From positions 1,426,001 to 1,490,000 of the forward strand of contig BLAL01000160.1 in the NCBI GenBank assembly GCA_015698045.1: a stretch of DNA of 64,000 nt, written 5' to 3'. Under the pieces are notes generated by a model. The model made no database searches. It had not been told where the DNA came from and saw nothing but the letters and a program-made list of their open reading frames with translations. Positions 1-12,000 of the stretch are shown here, one piece after another (within the stretch, counting starts at the first letter, position 1; each line of letters begins with the position of its first letter). The DNA comes from Rhizophagus clarus. Lineage: Eukaryota; Glomeromycota; Glomeromycetes; Glomerales; Glomeraceae. Both the position numbers and the translations under genes were made by a program.

Positions 1-166
1 TATTTACTTATAGACCGGTTTATAGATAATCATTTTATAAATTAACTGAATATAGGTTTGATCATTGGATGCCCAAACCGATTTTAAAACCAAAAAACCG
101 GTTAAACCAAAGTTTAAAACTTGGTTTGGCGTACATTCAAATTCATCACTTCGACTTTTTTTTTCT

Positions 167-711
167 ATGATGAATATTGTAATTTTTTTTCTTTTATTTA
201 TTTTATTGTCTCCAAAAAATATTTCATCATGGACTCGGAATGAAGAAAAGGTAAGTTTTGTGATAGTCAAATGGTTTGAAATCATTTAAACATATCTTTA
301 AGTGAATTAATAATTATGTTAAATTAGCAATTAGGAAACGCTGCGCTAGAAGCATCCATGGAACTTGATTTATTTATTGGAAAAATTTATTCTTTCATTT
401 TTAATAATATATTGTACAGTACCAGAACTTTTACTGAAACTAAAAAGATTGTAATCGAATTCCATCAAGATCGTTCTTTTGAAGTTGAAAAATATCATAG
501 TGAAATAGGATTGTATACTGAAAATCAATTTAATATTCTTAAAATATATCATAATGATATTGGAAATTATTTGAAAAGAAAATTAGAAGGATTAAGTTTG
601 GAATGGAATGTTAAAATATATTCATCATATGTTTATGTTGAAATAATTTATTATGCTGATTTATATGACGAAATTAGAAGGTTCTCTAAGAAACTTGGTG
701 ATGAGTTATGA
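167..711 (+). CDS. small two-exon protein, tandem family copy 1
   Basis: Hypothetical protein of about 155 residues in two exons (167-250 and 328-711). The intron 251-327 has donor GTAAGT and acceptor TTAG and is in phase 0. Exon 2 aligns along its whole length with the neighbours at 960-1461 and 3560-4039. Shared features are an opening helix (EASMELDLFIGKI), an EKI/KKIVIEF strand, a block around HNDIGNYLKRKLEGL, and a closing VEIIYYADLYDEIRRFSKKL. The start is the weak point. The paralogues begin only 4-7 codons before the intron, but the matching ATG here (229) is out of frame and hits a stop. The first in-frame ATG is at 167 and adds a hydrophobic run (IVIFFLLFILL) that the paralogues lack. 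The true start may therefore be lost or lie elsewhere. I do not recognise the family. Confidence 0.5.
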
Positions 712-959
712 AGTTATACAAACTATTATTATGTCATTGTAAATATCAAATGATTGTATTTATAAAGAATTAATGTTTCTCGTCTTAGTCGTCTAATAAA
801 AGACGCTTCATTAGAACAAAAGCAGTAAATTGATTATCAAACCAACCATTCGAGGGATGGTGAAATTCGAATAACGAAAAAGATAAATAGATCATCAAAT
901 TTTTTTACTCGTTTTCTTTTTAATTTTTTTTTATTTTCTCAAAAAGGAAAAAAAAAAAT

Positions 960-1461
960 ATGACAACTGAGGTAGGAATTATTTATTCATAACAATATTT
1001 TTTTTTTCCTCTAATAAGGACAAAAAAAAAAAAATTTCATTTTTCTGCCTAATTAGACCGAAGCCGCTATAAGAGAAGCATCCGTACAACTTGATCATTT
1101 TATTGAAAAAATTTCTACCTTTTTATCAAATATAATATCATTTAATATCAAAACTTTTACTCCGCCTGAAAAGATCATAATCGTATTCAAACAAGATGAT
1201 TATGTTCCAGTGAGTGTGGTTAATAAAGTTACCATCCAACAAAGGAGCTTATACACTGATTATGGTTTCGATATTCTCAAATATTTTCATAATGATATTG
1301 GAAAATATTTGGAAGGAAAATTTGAAGGGGTAGGATTAAAATGGAATGTTCTTAATGAATCATCAATTATTAAAGTAGAAATAATTTATCATATTGATTT
1401 TAGCGTAATTATAAAGTACTCAAAGAAATTGACGACTCAGATGAACAAGTGTAGGAGATAA
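960..1461 (+). CDS. small two-exon protein, tandem family copy 2
   Basis: Hypothetical protein of about 138 residues. Exon 1 (960-971) encodes only MTTE. An intron runs 972-1056 (donor GTAGGA, acceptor AATTAG, phase 0), and exon 2 runs 1057-1461. The ATG follows an A-run, and the exon structure matches copy 3. Sequence in order: helix with EAAIREASVQLDHFIEKI, strand PPEKIIIVFKQ, a variable loop, then FDILKYFHNDIGKYLEGKFEG and KWNV, then VEIIYHIDF and a basic C-terminus. No signal peptide or membrane segment is visible. It lies on the same strand as copies 1 and 3, consistent with tandem duplication. Function unknown. Confidence 0.65.
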
Positions 1462-3559
1462 TCAGTATCTTAATCTTGTTTAATACAAATTCATGCAATT
1501 CATTAAAGGTGCCGCCCAAAATGTTTTCTAAATTTTCGGTTTATTTTTGAAATACTGGCAAATAAAAATTTATGTTTTCATTTAAAAAATTATGTCACAC
1601 ATCAATGAGTAAACTTGGTAAATTGGTTTACTTGCATGATGTCACGCGAAAAAAGAGTTCGTTGAAAATCAGTTACACAGCCAAAAGATTAAAATAGCGC
1701 GAAATTTTTTCGAAATTTTTTTTTTCACACGTAGAAAAGCAGCCGATTTTAAATTAAAAATCAAGGTTATTCACCTATTTGTTCTTTGGCCGGCAAAATA
1801 CTATTCAATTTTTCTAGTTTATAAAAAAACAAATATCACATTATTTAACTTTCAATAATAAAAAAGTTTTATTTCTAGCAAGAGATTCAGCTTTAAGAAT
1901 TAAGTGCTGTTGCGAAGTACAGTAGTTGTTTGGATCAATTATTCTTTTTAATAATTTAATTATGATTTACATTTGGATCAAAAGATAGGGTCATACAAAC
2001 CTGGTTCTCCAATATAGCTAGATGTCTTGATTTATTCGTTAACGCTTGCTCTTTGATATTATGGTTTATTTGAAACAGACATCGGTAAGTATTTTTAACT
2101 ATGGATATAATTAAAATTAAATGTCAATGCTATTTAATTAATAATTATTGATATTATAATTTACTCCTTTCACGGAATAGTCTCTCTTTCGAGAAAAGTG
2201 ACTGATTTTTTTGATGATGTTCAAGGGGATCATTATTTTTACAATTTTATTTTTTTGCAATAGATCCATTGTCTATTATTCAACTGGAACATCTTGCAGA
2301 AATTTTCTTCAATACTAAAATTGATATTATATGCTACAGTAGATGTTTACTGTTGTTCTAAGGTACTTTTTTTATGTTGTTGAATAAATTCATTGAAGTT
2401 AATGTAACCGAATAAATACAGCCTAATTTGACCGTTTTTCTGTCAGCATTCGGTGGGAATATTTTTATTATAAGTTCGAAAGAGCATCTTTGCAAAGCTA
2501 TTTCCTTTATAGTACCGTAATACCCTTGGAGTACTACTTGATGGAAATATTGAAGATTGTGACTTTTTATAGTTTCATATGTCCATAACTTGTTAAGAAT
2601 ATATGCTAGATATTGATTATTCAGGTAATTGACCTAATTATTTTTCATAAATTCATTAAATTTAATTTATATTAATAAGCATGAGTTTTAGATCGAATCC
2701 TTGAAAATCTCCTTAAAACAAAGAATTCTCATTTGAAAGGTGATGATACATTAGATTGGAATTTGTAACCCAGAAGTCATCGAGATCAAAATTAAGATGA
2801 TTTGTTGAAAATCGGTGGATCTAAAAGCTAAATTGTTACTTAAAGTCTTTAAGCGAATCTGATTCTGAAATTACCATCTTAGGACTTCCGCGTCGCCTCG
2901 AACCCTTAAAAAATGCACCAAAAGTTACAGTAATTGATCATGTGTACTTGACCATGTGTACTTGACAACAAAACAATATGAGTTAAGTTTAAAGCTTAGA
3001 CAGCCTGGTAAAACAAATTACAAGATCTCCTTTAAAATAATAAATTTTACATATCCTTAACGACTATTAACTACATTATAATTGTATTATGATAAATAAA
3101 ATCTTCTATTGTAGGATTTATACTACCACCTCGATCGCATGTAAGAGTAAATTTGTTAAATTATATATTTTTCCATTGAATTGTAACGCAATTATAAAGT
3201 ATTCGGGGCGAATTTTATTTCTACGAATATAAGGATTATAATTATGTTTTCGCCCTAACTCAAACTGTTCTTTTAGAAAGCTTAGCTAAAAGAGATGGTT
3301 GATTCTTCACATGTTTTTTATTTATTTATGAATAATCATTTTATTCTCTAAGAAAAATGTCATATGAACGCAAAGATATTGTTTATTATCTCATCTTTAC
3401 ATAGTCCAAATTCTAGAAATCATTTCCATTATTGTAAAAATTAAGGAATAGTGACTTAATTTTTCTACAATTTAGCTAAAAATAGATAGATTGTTTTGTT
3501 GTTTTAAATAACTACTATATATAATATATATACATAATTTTTCTTTCGGCAAGAAAAAA
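1462..3559. other. gene-free spacer between family copies 2 and 3
   Basis: AT-rich sequence with no supported reading frame on either strand. No terminal inverted repeats or tandem repeats were recognised. A stretch near 2880-2930 is less AT-rich than its surroundings and could be old coding sequence, but I could not read a product from it. Confidence 0.5.
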
Positions 3560-4039
3560 ATGCCATCTTCAAGTGCAAAGGTAAATTTTTATGTTACTAG
3601 TTTACGAATCTTGGAATTCACTCATTTAATCGAAAATTTAAAATAGAATCCGCAAATTGAAGCCGCTATGCAAGAAGGATCCATGCGACTCGATTCACTT
3701 ATTGAAACATTTTCTTCATTATTATTACAAAATATCAAAGCTCTTATTCCATCTGAAAAGATTATGGTTGTATTCAACAAATATTATCAATCACCAACAC
3801 TCACGATTAACGATGTTCGAATTGATGGTAGTGAATTTGATTTGTATGATAAAAATGGATATTATATTATCAAAGAATTTCATAAAGAGATTGGGAATTA
3901 TTTAAAAGAAAAATTTGAAGGATTAAAATGGAATGTTGAGATATATCCAGCAGTAGTTCAGATAGAGATGATTTATAATATTGATTATAACGAAATTAGA
4001 AAGTATTCAAAGAAAATTGGTGGCGCAGCATTACAATAG
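3560..4039 (+). CDS. small two-exon protein, tandem family copy 3
   Basis: Hypothetical protein of about 137 residues. Exon 1 (3560-3580) encodes MPSSSAK. The intron 3581-3646 (donor GTAAAT, acceptor AATAG) is in phase 0, and exon 2 runs 3647-4039. This is the cleanest member of the family. It has a helix IEAAMQEGSMRLDSLIE, strand SEKIMVVF, the block FHKEIGNYLKEKFEGLKWNVE, and the closing IEMIYNIDYNEIRKYSKK. The short MPSSSAK exon followed by a phase-0 intron supports the gene models of the other copies. Copy 4 is about 130 bp downstream on the opposite strand, so the two are convergent. No known domain recognised. Confidence 0.7.
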
Positions 4040-4165
4040 TAATATGATTTTATTCTTTTTTTAATCTTCAATAATAACAATAAAAAAATTTAAATGACAA
4101 AGCATGAAGTAATGATTATAATTTCAGCAAATATATATATGAATTCCTTCTTTTTAAAAATGTAC

Positions 4166-4738
4166 CTATTTACTCAACCCATTTTGAGCCCAATTTCTGT
4201 TATGAATAGTAGGAAAGATATTTGAAAAACTTAAAATCAAATCTTTATCGAAATAATTATTTAAGGAAATTTTAATAGTACCAGCACCCAACTGTTCAAC
4301 CTTAAATCCTAGCCCTTTAACTTTGATACATAAATATTTTTGAATTTCTTCGTTAAAATGTTTGATTATATGAAATGCAATTTCTTCATACGGGTTAAAA
4401 TCCTTATGATTACCAATTTCATAAGGTTGATTCCCTTTTTTAATCTTCGGAGATGATCCATTTTCATAAAAATAAATTGAAATTTCAGGTGCTTTAATAT
4501 CTTGATTATTATCCAAAAGTAGTTTTTCAATACACTCGGTCATCAAATCTAATTGTCTTGCAATATCTTTTGCCGTCTCTTTATGCATTGATTGTTGCTT
4601 GTTATAATATAAAAAGAAAAAAAATAAAATAAGAAACGTGCTTACTCTAGATGCAAAAAAAAAAAAATTTTTTTATACCTTCGTATTGTTACTGTCTTTA
4701 GTTTTATCGCTAGTAAGAGATACAAACATCGTCGACAT
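4166..4738 (-). CDS. small two-exon protein, diverged family copy 4
   Basis: About 163 residues. Exon 1 (4738-4679, 20 codons) starts MSTMFVSL. The intron 4678-4598 has donor GTATAA and acceptor ACAAG, in phase 0. Exon 2 runs 4597-4166. It shares the layout of copies 1-3: an opening helix (DIARQLDLMTECIEKLL), a strand PEISIYF, a block HIIKHFNEEIQKYLCIKVKGLGFKVE, then IKISLNNYFDKDLILSFS. It is clearly more diverged than copies 1-3 are from each other, has a longer exon 1 and a different tail, and is inverted relative to them. Homology is inferred from motif order and exon structure. Function unknown. Confidence 0.65.
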
Positions 4739-5289
4739 TTTGGAAATTTGGATTATTATTATTATTTTTTTTTTTTCTGTAAAGAAAGAGTGAGGACTTG
4801 AAATTATTGATTTTGAAAGTTTGATTCAGAATTTCAAATAGTATAGGTTCAATTCAAGCTTTCCGTTTTTAAAATAATATTATTCAGATATCATGACGTA
4901 TTTAGTATTATTCCGATCATGAGTAAAAAAATCATCATATCATTTAGAATGCACATAATACTTAAAAAGGATAGCAAATTACAATGTTATTTTTGGTTGG
5001 TTTAGTTAGTTTTTTCATTCCGTGATTCTTAAGGTCCCAAAGCTTCAGAAAGGTTGGCTAGTATAAAAATCATGTGATTCTCTGGACTTGGTTCAGGAAG
5101 CTTTGCCAAGAAAAAAAAATTGATCAATAATCATTTTTCCGAAGCACGCGTCACACGAAAAAATATCAATGTTTGTATATGAATTGACTAAATAAATTAA
5201 TAAATTTCAAATATATATATTTTCTTATAAAACCTGTTAAAAAAATTCATTTCTTTATCACAATATCTTTATAATAATGATTTTTTCAG

Positions 5290-6340
5290 AAAAAAAAAGG
5301 TAAAATCTTTTTATTTTATATGTTTAAATCTAAAAAAACCTTTACAATTTTTACAATTTACATAAATTGATTTTATTAGATTGTTTATATTATATTTTTT
5401 TTATATATTATAACTATCTGATTTTATATTAGTTTTCAAAAGATAAAAAAAATGTATTCAATAATTTGTTTTATTAGTAAAAATTGTATTAAAATACGAA
5501 TGTAAAATCACTTAAAAACCCATTTATTCTATTTAACAATAGGCTTAAATGCAATATTATAATAATAAAACTTTGAAATTAAATTTACAATGTAGATTAC
5601 AAATTTTAGTATAATAAATTTATATTTACTGTATATTAGTATTAAATTTTAAAATAATATTTAAAAACATAATAATTGATAGTATAATTTTTTATAAAAA
5701 TTATAAAAATCATTTGATTTATTAAGAGAATTAATTTTACAAATCATGTAAATTATAATTTATAACCAAATTTTTAAAATTAGTTTTTTTAATAATTTAG
5801 TAAAATTTAAACTATTTTTTTATTTAAATATTAAATTTTATTATTTATTTTACTATATTTTAATTAAAAACAATTAATAATTTATTAATCTTTATAAATT
5901 TTGGAATTAAACTATTTTTTTATTTAAAAAATTAAATTGTTTAAATAAAATAAAAGATTTTTTCAATGAATAGATTTTAATTTTATTTATTATTATAATT
6001 TTAAAATTTTAAAATTTATAGTATTTTTTTATTATTATTAATAATATTTAATTGCCAATTTATAAATAGTATAAATAGTAAATATAGTATAAATTTATTA
6101 AATAATAATATTAATTATAATTTTATATTATTGCATTTTATAAAGTTTTAAATAATTCTATTATTAAGTACCTTTTAAAAATTTTGGCCCAAATTATAAG
6201 AATATTAGCTAGTATTATTAAGTATAAAAATTAATATGTAATATTTAATAATTATATTTTATTAATTTGAAAATTATATAAAATACAAATTAGTTATTTA
6301 TTGTATGTTAATAAGTGAATATGATTTGGTTTTAACCATA
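5290..6340. other. extreme AT-rich island
   Basis: About 1 kb made almost entirely of A and T, with homopolymers and TTTAAA/AATTT-type words and only rare G or C. No open frame of note. It is flanked by less extreme DNA on both sides. It could be a low-complexity intergenic isochore or a scaffold-attachment-like segment; neither can be shown from sequence alone. Confidence 0.6.
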
Positions 6341-6454
6341 AATTATGAGAATGAGACCCTTAACCTTCAAAATACGCGTTTTCTATATCTAAGTACAACT
6401 GTTTTTCATTAGTGTCATATTATTGTGAATGATGTCAAACTGTCACAGTTCACG

Positions 6455-6600
6455 TGATGACCGCATTCACGTTTATATTTATCTCAGGGACTTATTTTTT
6501 TGAGTGGCCTGATCTCTATTTGTCACTCTAGCCGAAAGTGGTGTGGTAAGACCTGTAATACAAAGAATTTGTTAGATAATCAAACGTCCTGAAGATGATG
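6455..6600 (+). repeat. dispersed diverged repeat, copy A (pair at 37515-37665)
   Basis: Shares a run of matching blocks, in the same order, with 37515-37665: CACGTGA, GTTYATATTTA, ATTTTTTTGAGTG followed by CTGATC, TGTCACT, GTGTGGTAA, and AATCAAACG. Divergence is too high for a recent copy. Neither end shows clear terminal repeats. It may be an old mobile-element fragment or a duplicated promoter-like segment, since copy B lies just upstream of F-box copy 1. Confidence 0.4.
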
Positions 6601-7639
6601 TAAAATAATCCAACTTAAAAGATCACACTGTCTGAGAAATTTTCACCAATCTCTAATTTATTAATATTACTAATTTGGTATTTATGAAATACAAACATTG
6701 TAGCCTTCAATGAACCACCAAAAGAGCAATGCAAGAATTTTTTTCCTGAAATTGATGCAGGTTCATGAAAAGAAAACAGTGAACTTACATCCTTCTGCGA
6801 TGAAAGGTTATAGGGATCTCGACGTATCCTTAGTATCATTTTTTTGTCAGTCACGATATCCCCATCCTGCATATTGATTAAGTTAATCATTTGAAAGGCA
6901 CGAAAAAAATATATCTATTTTATGTTTTTCATTTCTACATCTTGTTCGTTTACCTCATTTATGATTATCGCCTCTTATTCTTAAGCAATTCCTGCTATCT
7001 TTTTGACATTGACTTTTGCAATTTATCCTTAAAAAAAAGTGAAATATTTAACGGAAGAGAACCTGAAAAAATATATAAACTTAAATATACCAAAAATGTG
7101 ATTGATCTTGAGTGGCACTTAAATTGTATCGCTAAAGACATCATGTTATTCTGCTACTCGAGAAATCATCATTAAGATTTATAGCCGTATTCACCGTTTC
7201 CATGAAAGAAAACAACTTGAACCGAATCTGTATTTTTCTAAATGAATAAAATAGAGAAGAAAGTGCAACCGGACGTGTCAGACGTATCCTAGCATCTTCT
7301 TAGGCTAAACGCACTCTTCATGATTAAAATAAAAGATCTGAACCTTAAAATTTTTAAAGCCTCTTCTACTTTCTTTGACTTTCCTTACCACGAGACGTTA
7401 AAATATGTTTTGTAAATACGATGTTCACTAGTTGATCAATATATTTCAAAGTCGTTAGCACAGAACATACTCCACTTTAAAAAATTCACCAAACTCTATG
7501 ATAATATGATATATTGTTTTAAAGTAATAAAGTCTCGTAAGGTTAGGCATTCTGGATCTAATGGTTCAGAAAAGCTCCGTAGAAATTAAATAATTAATGT
7601 GATAAAAACAATTACCACATAGCGCTGCATATATCACCT

Positions 7640-7840
7640 CGGTACTATTCAAGAAAGCCGGCCTAGATTGAATAGTACCGGGGGGGACTATGTGAGGAGG
7701 GGGTACTATACGAGGAATAACTTTGGTCAAATATCAATTTTTGACCAGAATTAGCACCGGGTACTAATCAAAAATATGAAATTTGTAGTTGAAGTACTAT
7801 TTAAGGGGGATACTATTTGAGAGGGATACTGTATTTCGGA
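7640..7840 (-). mobile_element. pogo/Tc1-like terminus with inner hairpin, no transposase
   Basis: Contains a perfect 13-bp inverted repeat (CGGTACTATTCAA at 7640-7652, complement at 7668-7680). Several related GTACTAT / GGGGGTACTAT words follow, ending in GAGAGGGATACTG just before TA (about 7819-7831). Read on the minus strand this end begins CAGTATCCCTCTC and repeats the AGTATCCCCC word. That resembles the CAGT-starting ends of Tc1/mariner-pogo type elements that insert at TA. No opposite end and no coding sequence were found, so it is probably a truncated or solo element. Confidence 0.4.
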
Positions 7841-8461
7841 TTAACGATATGATATTAATCTAACATCATTATTGCGTCACGCGTCACGGCCCAGAGTTTC
7901 TGTTATTAGACCACATGAAACACCTATTGTTTCGTGACAATGCTAAATTTTGGTAAAAAACCATATAATAAAAGACAAGTAAATAATTTATAATCAATCT
8001 AACTTTTAATATAAAGAATGCATAATAGTATAATCATTTCATGGAATCTTGAAGTTTTGAGTATTCTTTAAGCAAAATACATTCACTAGTTTGATTTCAT
8101 AAGATGAAATTAATGGTTAATTCCCATTTCGTTGTACCTGGAATGTAAAAATAATATATATGAATTACATCATTACCTTTTTTTAAAGATTACAGAATTA
8201 ATTAAACGTTTACAAAAAAAATATGGATATATGCAGGTCATATACGTCACTTAGTTGAATCAGTAGAATATTATTTTATATTTTGTTTCATGTCGTTTCC
8301 AAATTTTTCTTAAATTTTTTTTCTCCACTGTATTGAATACCGATCTTGTCATGTTTAAATATATCGTCGATGAGATTCGATGATTTAATATCTGATAGGG
8401 CTAATGTTTTTATTTGATACAAGTTCAACTACTAGTTTTTGCAAATTTAAGGGACTACAGT

Positions 8462-9052
8462 TAATGTCGCGGGCGAAACTGTTTTGTGATTGGAGAAACG
8501 TTTCGCCTTTTGGATCCAAAATCCGAAACTTGCCCAAACCTAATTTTATGTTTTTACTGTATATTTTATTGTCTTATAATAATGTGTTATATATAAAAAT
8601 TAACAAACTACCAAATTTTTTAAGATTTACATAGAATCAATTATTTCAAATCTCTGTCCCTTTCGTTTACTGTTTCGTTTACTTGCATTTTAAATATAAA
8701 TATATTCTTTTTATACACTATTTCTCGTTATCCTCAATAATTTCATCTAAATTTTTAATAAAACTCTGCATCTAGGTTTAATATCATCAAATATTCCCCC
8801 TGTTCTTCTTCCATGATTTTATTAAGATCATTATCTAGATTTAAATATGCGCCAACAATAAACCGCCAAAATCTTTTTTCTCAAATTCTTACTCATCCAA
8901 CATACTACTTAAATGGGTAATTTAATTATGTACTGACTGCGTGTATACAGTATATAAAAATTTGGCCAATCACCTCCTTTTTGGATTACGGAGGTTCCGG
9001 AAGTTTCGGAGGTTTCGCTGATGGGCAGGTTTCGGTTTCGTCCGCAACATTA
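8462..9052. mobile_element. non-autonomous hAT-like element (MITE) with 8-bp target duplication
   Basis: The left end reads TAATGTCGCGGGCGAAAC. The right end, reverse-complemented, reads TAATGTTGCGGACGAAAC, matching at 16 of 18 positions. Both ends are flanked by the same 8 bases ACTACAGT (8454-8461 and 9053-9060). An 8-bp target duplication is the hallmark of the hAT superfamily. Subterminal GAAAC/GTTTC words are repeated inside both ends. The 591-bp interior has no transposase frame; the open frame that crosses the left boundary (8404-8634) is considered accidental. Confidence 0.75.
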
Positions 9053-9060
9053 ACTACAGT

Positions 9061-12000
9061 ACACCTTTCTTTTTGATGTTAACGATTGTTTAATAGAACG
9101 TCATACATGCCACATACGTAATTATAAACGAGCTTCAGACCATACTATTTTGTGCTGCATTTATTTAAATATTTGTCAATTTAATAAAAGGAAAATATGA
9201 TGTCTTAAATTTCATTCTTTTTAAAGCTTACATCCGACATATAAGGATTTCTGTTATATTCTATTTTCCATCTGAAATTAAGAGATATAGCTAAGAGGAT
9301 TACACCCATGATTACATACGATTCCTATGATAAATTATTAGTTATTACATCAAATTTATTACAGTATAAATTAATTGGTGAAATAATTTCGACAGAAATC
9401 CAAGAGCAGGTATAGAAGAATCAAGATTATCTACTATGTTTTCTAAGTAATGATCTGAATGTTAATAATATATCTTGCGAGATTTTATCGATTATCGATA
9501 ATCGATTTTTGTCCATTAATTTGGTGTTCATGTGATTCTGGAGAAGTTTAATATGACTTGGTCGTGGATGTAACATTTATGAGAATGTCCAACTTTGAAA
9601 AAATTATTATATTATCGTTCCTTCATAATTGTACCGTTCGACGATGTTTGGGCCTGACATTTTTCAAGTTCAATTCGGTAATTACAATAATATACAAAGG
9701 TTAAGGAAATTGATTCTTTGTCCTGGCAAACTTATGAATATCCATCACCCTCTGAGATAGATTAATTATGTGATGACCAATTTCAATTCATAATTTTCTT
9801 CGTTTTATGATCCGTCTTTTTCTAGAACGAAATCAAGAAAAAATGAAAGTTTAATATAAAGATTCATGTTTTAACTTCTCATTTTCTCCTTCATAAAATT
9901 CGTTTATATTAAGAAATTAATAATTTATATACATTATACAGCTTCAGTGATATCTGTATAGTTAATTATCGTATCTAGTTTAAGTTAGTTTTAATACCTT
10001 TATAATTGATGAAATAAATACTAATGTAATAGCATGAGAAATCTTTTGTTTCATGACCAAACCAGGTTCCATTTTTCGAGCGACCGTTTTAAGCTTATCT
10101 TGGCACTTTAAAACACTTTTTTTGAGATAACACCTTTTTAATTCTTCATAGTTTTGTAAATCATGACACCCTTGCGAACTTCATTTTGTTGGTTCGACAT
10201 TATGGCGTAGTAAAAAGAAAAGAATCTATTATGTAACCGGAAATCCCTGTAAATCAAGGCTTTTGCCCTGATTTCATCCAAATACGACACGTAGTACGTA
10301 CACTGGCTTTTCCCCAAGTTTTGGAATCTCTTGTCTGATGACCAAATGCTACTTCCGTTTTAGCATTTACCGGTATATCCAATAATAAAATTTTCGTTGC
10401 ATTGATTTCATCTGATATTGTATATTTAGCAAAATCTTCTCTCTCGGCATATTTATAATTCTTTAGCAATAAGTTGCTCTGATTTAAAAAATTTATCTGC
10501 TCCTGTCAACCCAATATCTGCTTTCAGGAATTTTCACCAGAATAATAGTAGCGTGACATCGTATAAAGTCGCTAATAATTTAAAAGATTTTTGAATTATT
10601 ATTTGAGAAAACGTCTTCAAACCCTTTCTTGTATATACAGTATATATATATATTTTTAACAAAATACATGAATAGTTTTTCGTTTCCAACCTTTAGGTTT
10701 TTTGCAAGTGAAGTATGGCATGATATATGATTTAATCTTTGTAAGAATCTCGTACGATCAAATCATTTCGATTTCGTGTATGTAGCTTCATAGGTGGTTT
10801 AAGGTAAAAGGTGTAGTGTATGGTCAACTAATTAAGTGGAATATGTTGATATTCAGCGGCGTGTAACGTATGAAGAGTCTGCATTATAAATAAATTTGGC
10901 TAGTTCATATTATTTTTTTTTCTTAAAGATAGTTACACAGAAATACAAAAAACAAAATCAAAATAAGAAAAGAAATAAATTTCTAAAAGAAACCTATAAC
11001 TATCAATTATGAGTACTTTTAATGCCATCCGGTTACCAGGGCAAGACCTACCCTTCCAGCAATATAAAGAAAACCTAACTAAAAAATGAACTCGCATATT
11101 TAGTCTCAACTATAAATAAAAATGTAACTATCCGTATTGTTCTTTCATCGCGAACGGTGCTATGCGTAAATACTGTTAGGCGCAGAATGATGCATCTGGA
11201 CTAAAAAAAATAAGTTGCTAATATAGAAAAATTGAGGAAGCTCGCTCCTACAACTCCAAAATTGTTAATGGTTTCCTCAGGATATCCTCTTTATCCGTTG
11301 GACGCTTGTTGGAACCACCAGAAACTTAATATTGTTTTTGAGAGGTGGTTTCTTCTTAGAACTTCTTTTCCTTTGTGTAGGCTTTTCCAAATCACGCTTA
11401 ACGTCATTCTTCTATTTGTTCGATCGCCGGGGTGTTTTGGCTAGTTCATCTTAAGTTATCATCACTAAGTTTGCTGACACATTGGCCACATAAATGGTCA
11501 CATGAGAAATCATACAGTTATTACTCACACTAGAGCCGTTATCTTCAGGATAGAGTTACATAATTGGTACGTTGAACGGGAAATTTGGTAGTTATGTCTC
11601 ATGTCTAATCAACAAGACACGTATAACTAGGACAGTTTATTGTTATAAGATTAAAGAGTTTCTTTATTAAAGTTATATTTCGATAGTTATTAATAACTAA
11701 TACATGAATTATTGAACAAAAGAAAATTTCGGAAATGTTCATATATATTTAAAGATATAACTAATAGATCTAATGGCTTTGGTGGCTACATCTAGGACGG
11801 CTTTTCACTTTGCAACATTACTACGCCAACAAGTCTCTATATAATAATTAGGGTTCTATTTCCTTCTGTATATAAAGCTGACAACTTCTAAAGACAATAT
11901 ATTATCATATAAATTGTACTTTTACAGGGAATCCAGTAATGGTATTCCGAACTCTAGCTGGTAATAGAATGAAGGTTGAATGTAAAAAAAAAAATGTCGC

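Larger units (their letters stand above)
4739..8453. other. gene-poor AT-rich stretch
   Basis: No supported gene. Short open frames at 6615-6890 (-) and 6891-7175 (+) lack homology I can recognise, lack convincing splice context and abut each other, so they are not called. Notable contents, listed separately, are an extreme AT island (5290-6340), a dispersed repeat (6455-6600) and a transposon-like terminus (7640-7840). Confidence 0.5.

Noticed and set aside
5290..6340. Insertion of mitochondrial DNA
   Set aside because: Composition would allow it, but no mitochondrial gene, tRNA or rRNA piece is readable.
6615..7175. Two abutting small genes on opposite strands
   Set aside because: The minus-strand frame contains the words MQDG seen in the decayed gene at 16.4 kb, but the rest does not follow that family; the plus-strand frame is Phe/Tyr/Leu-rich low complexity.
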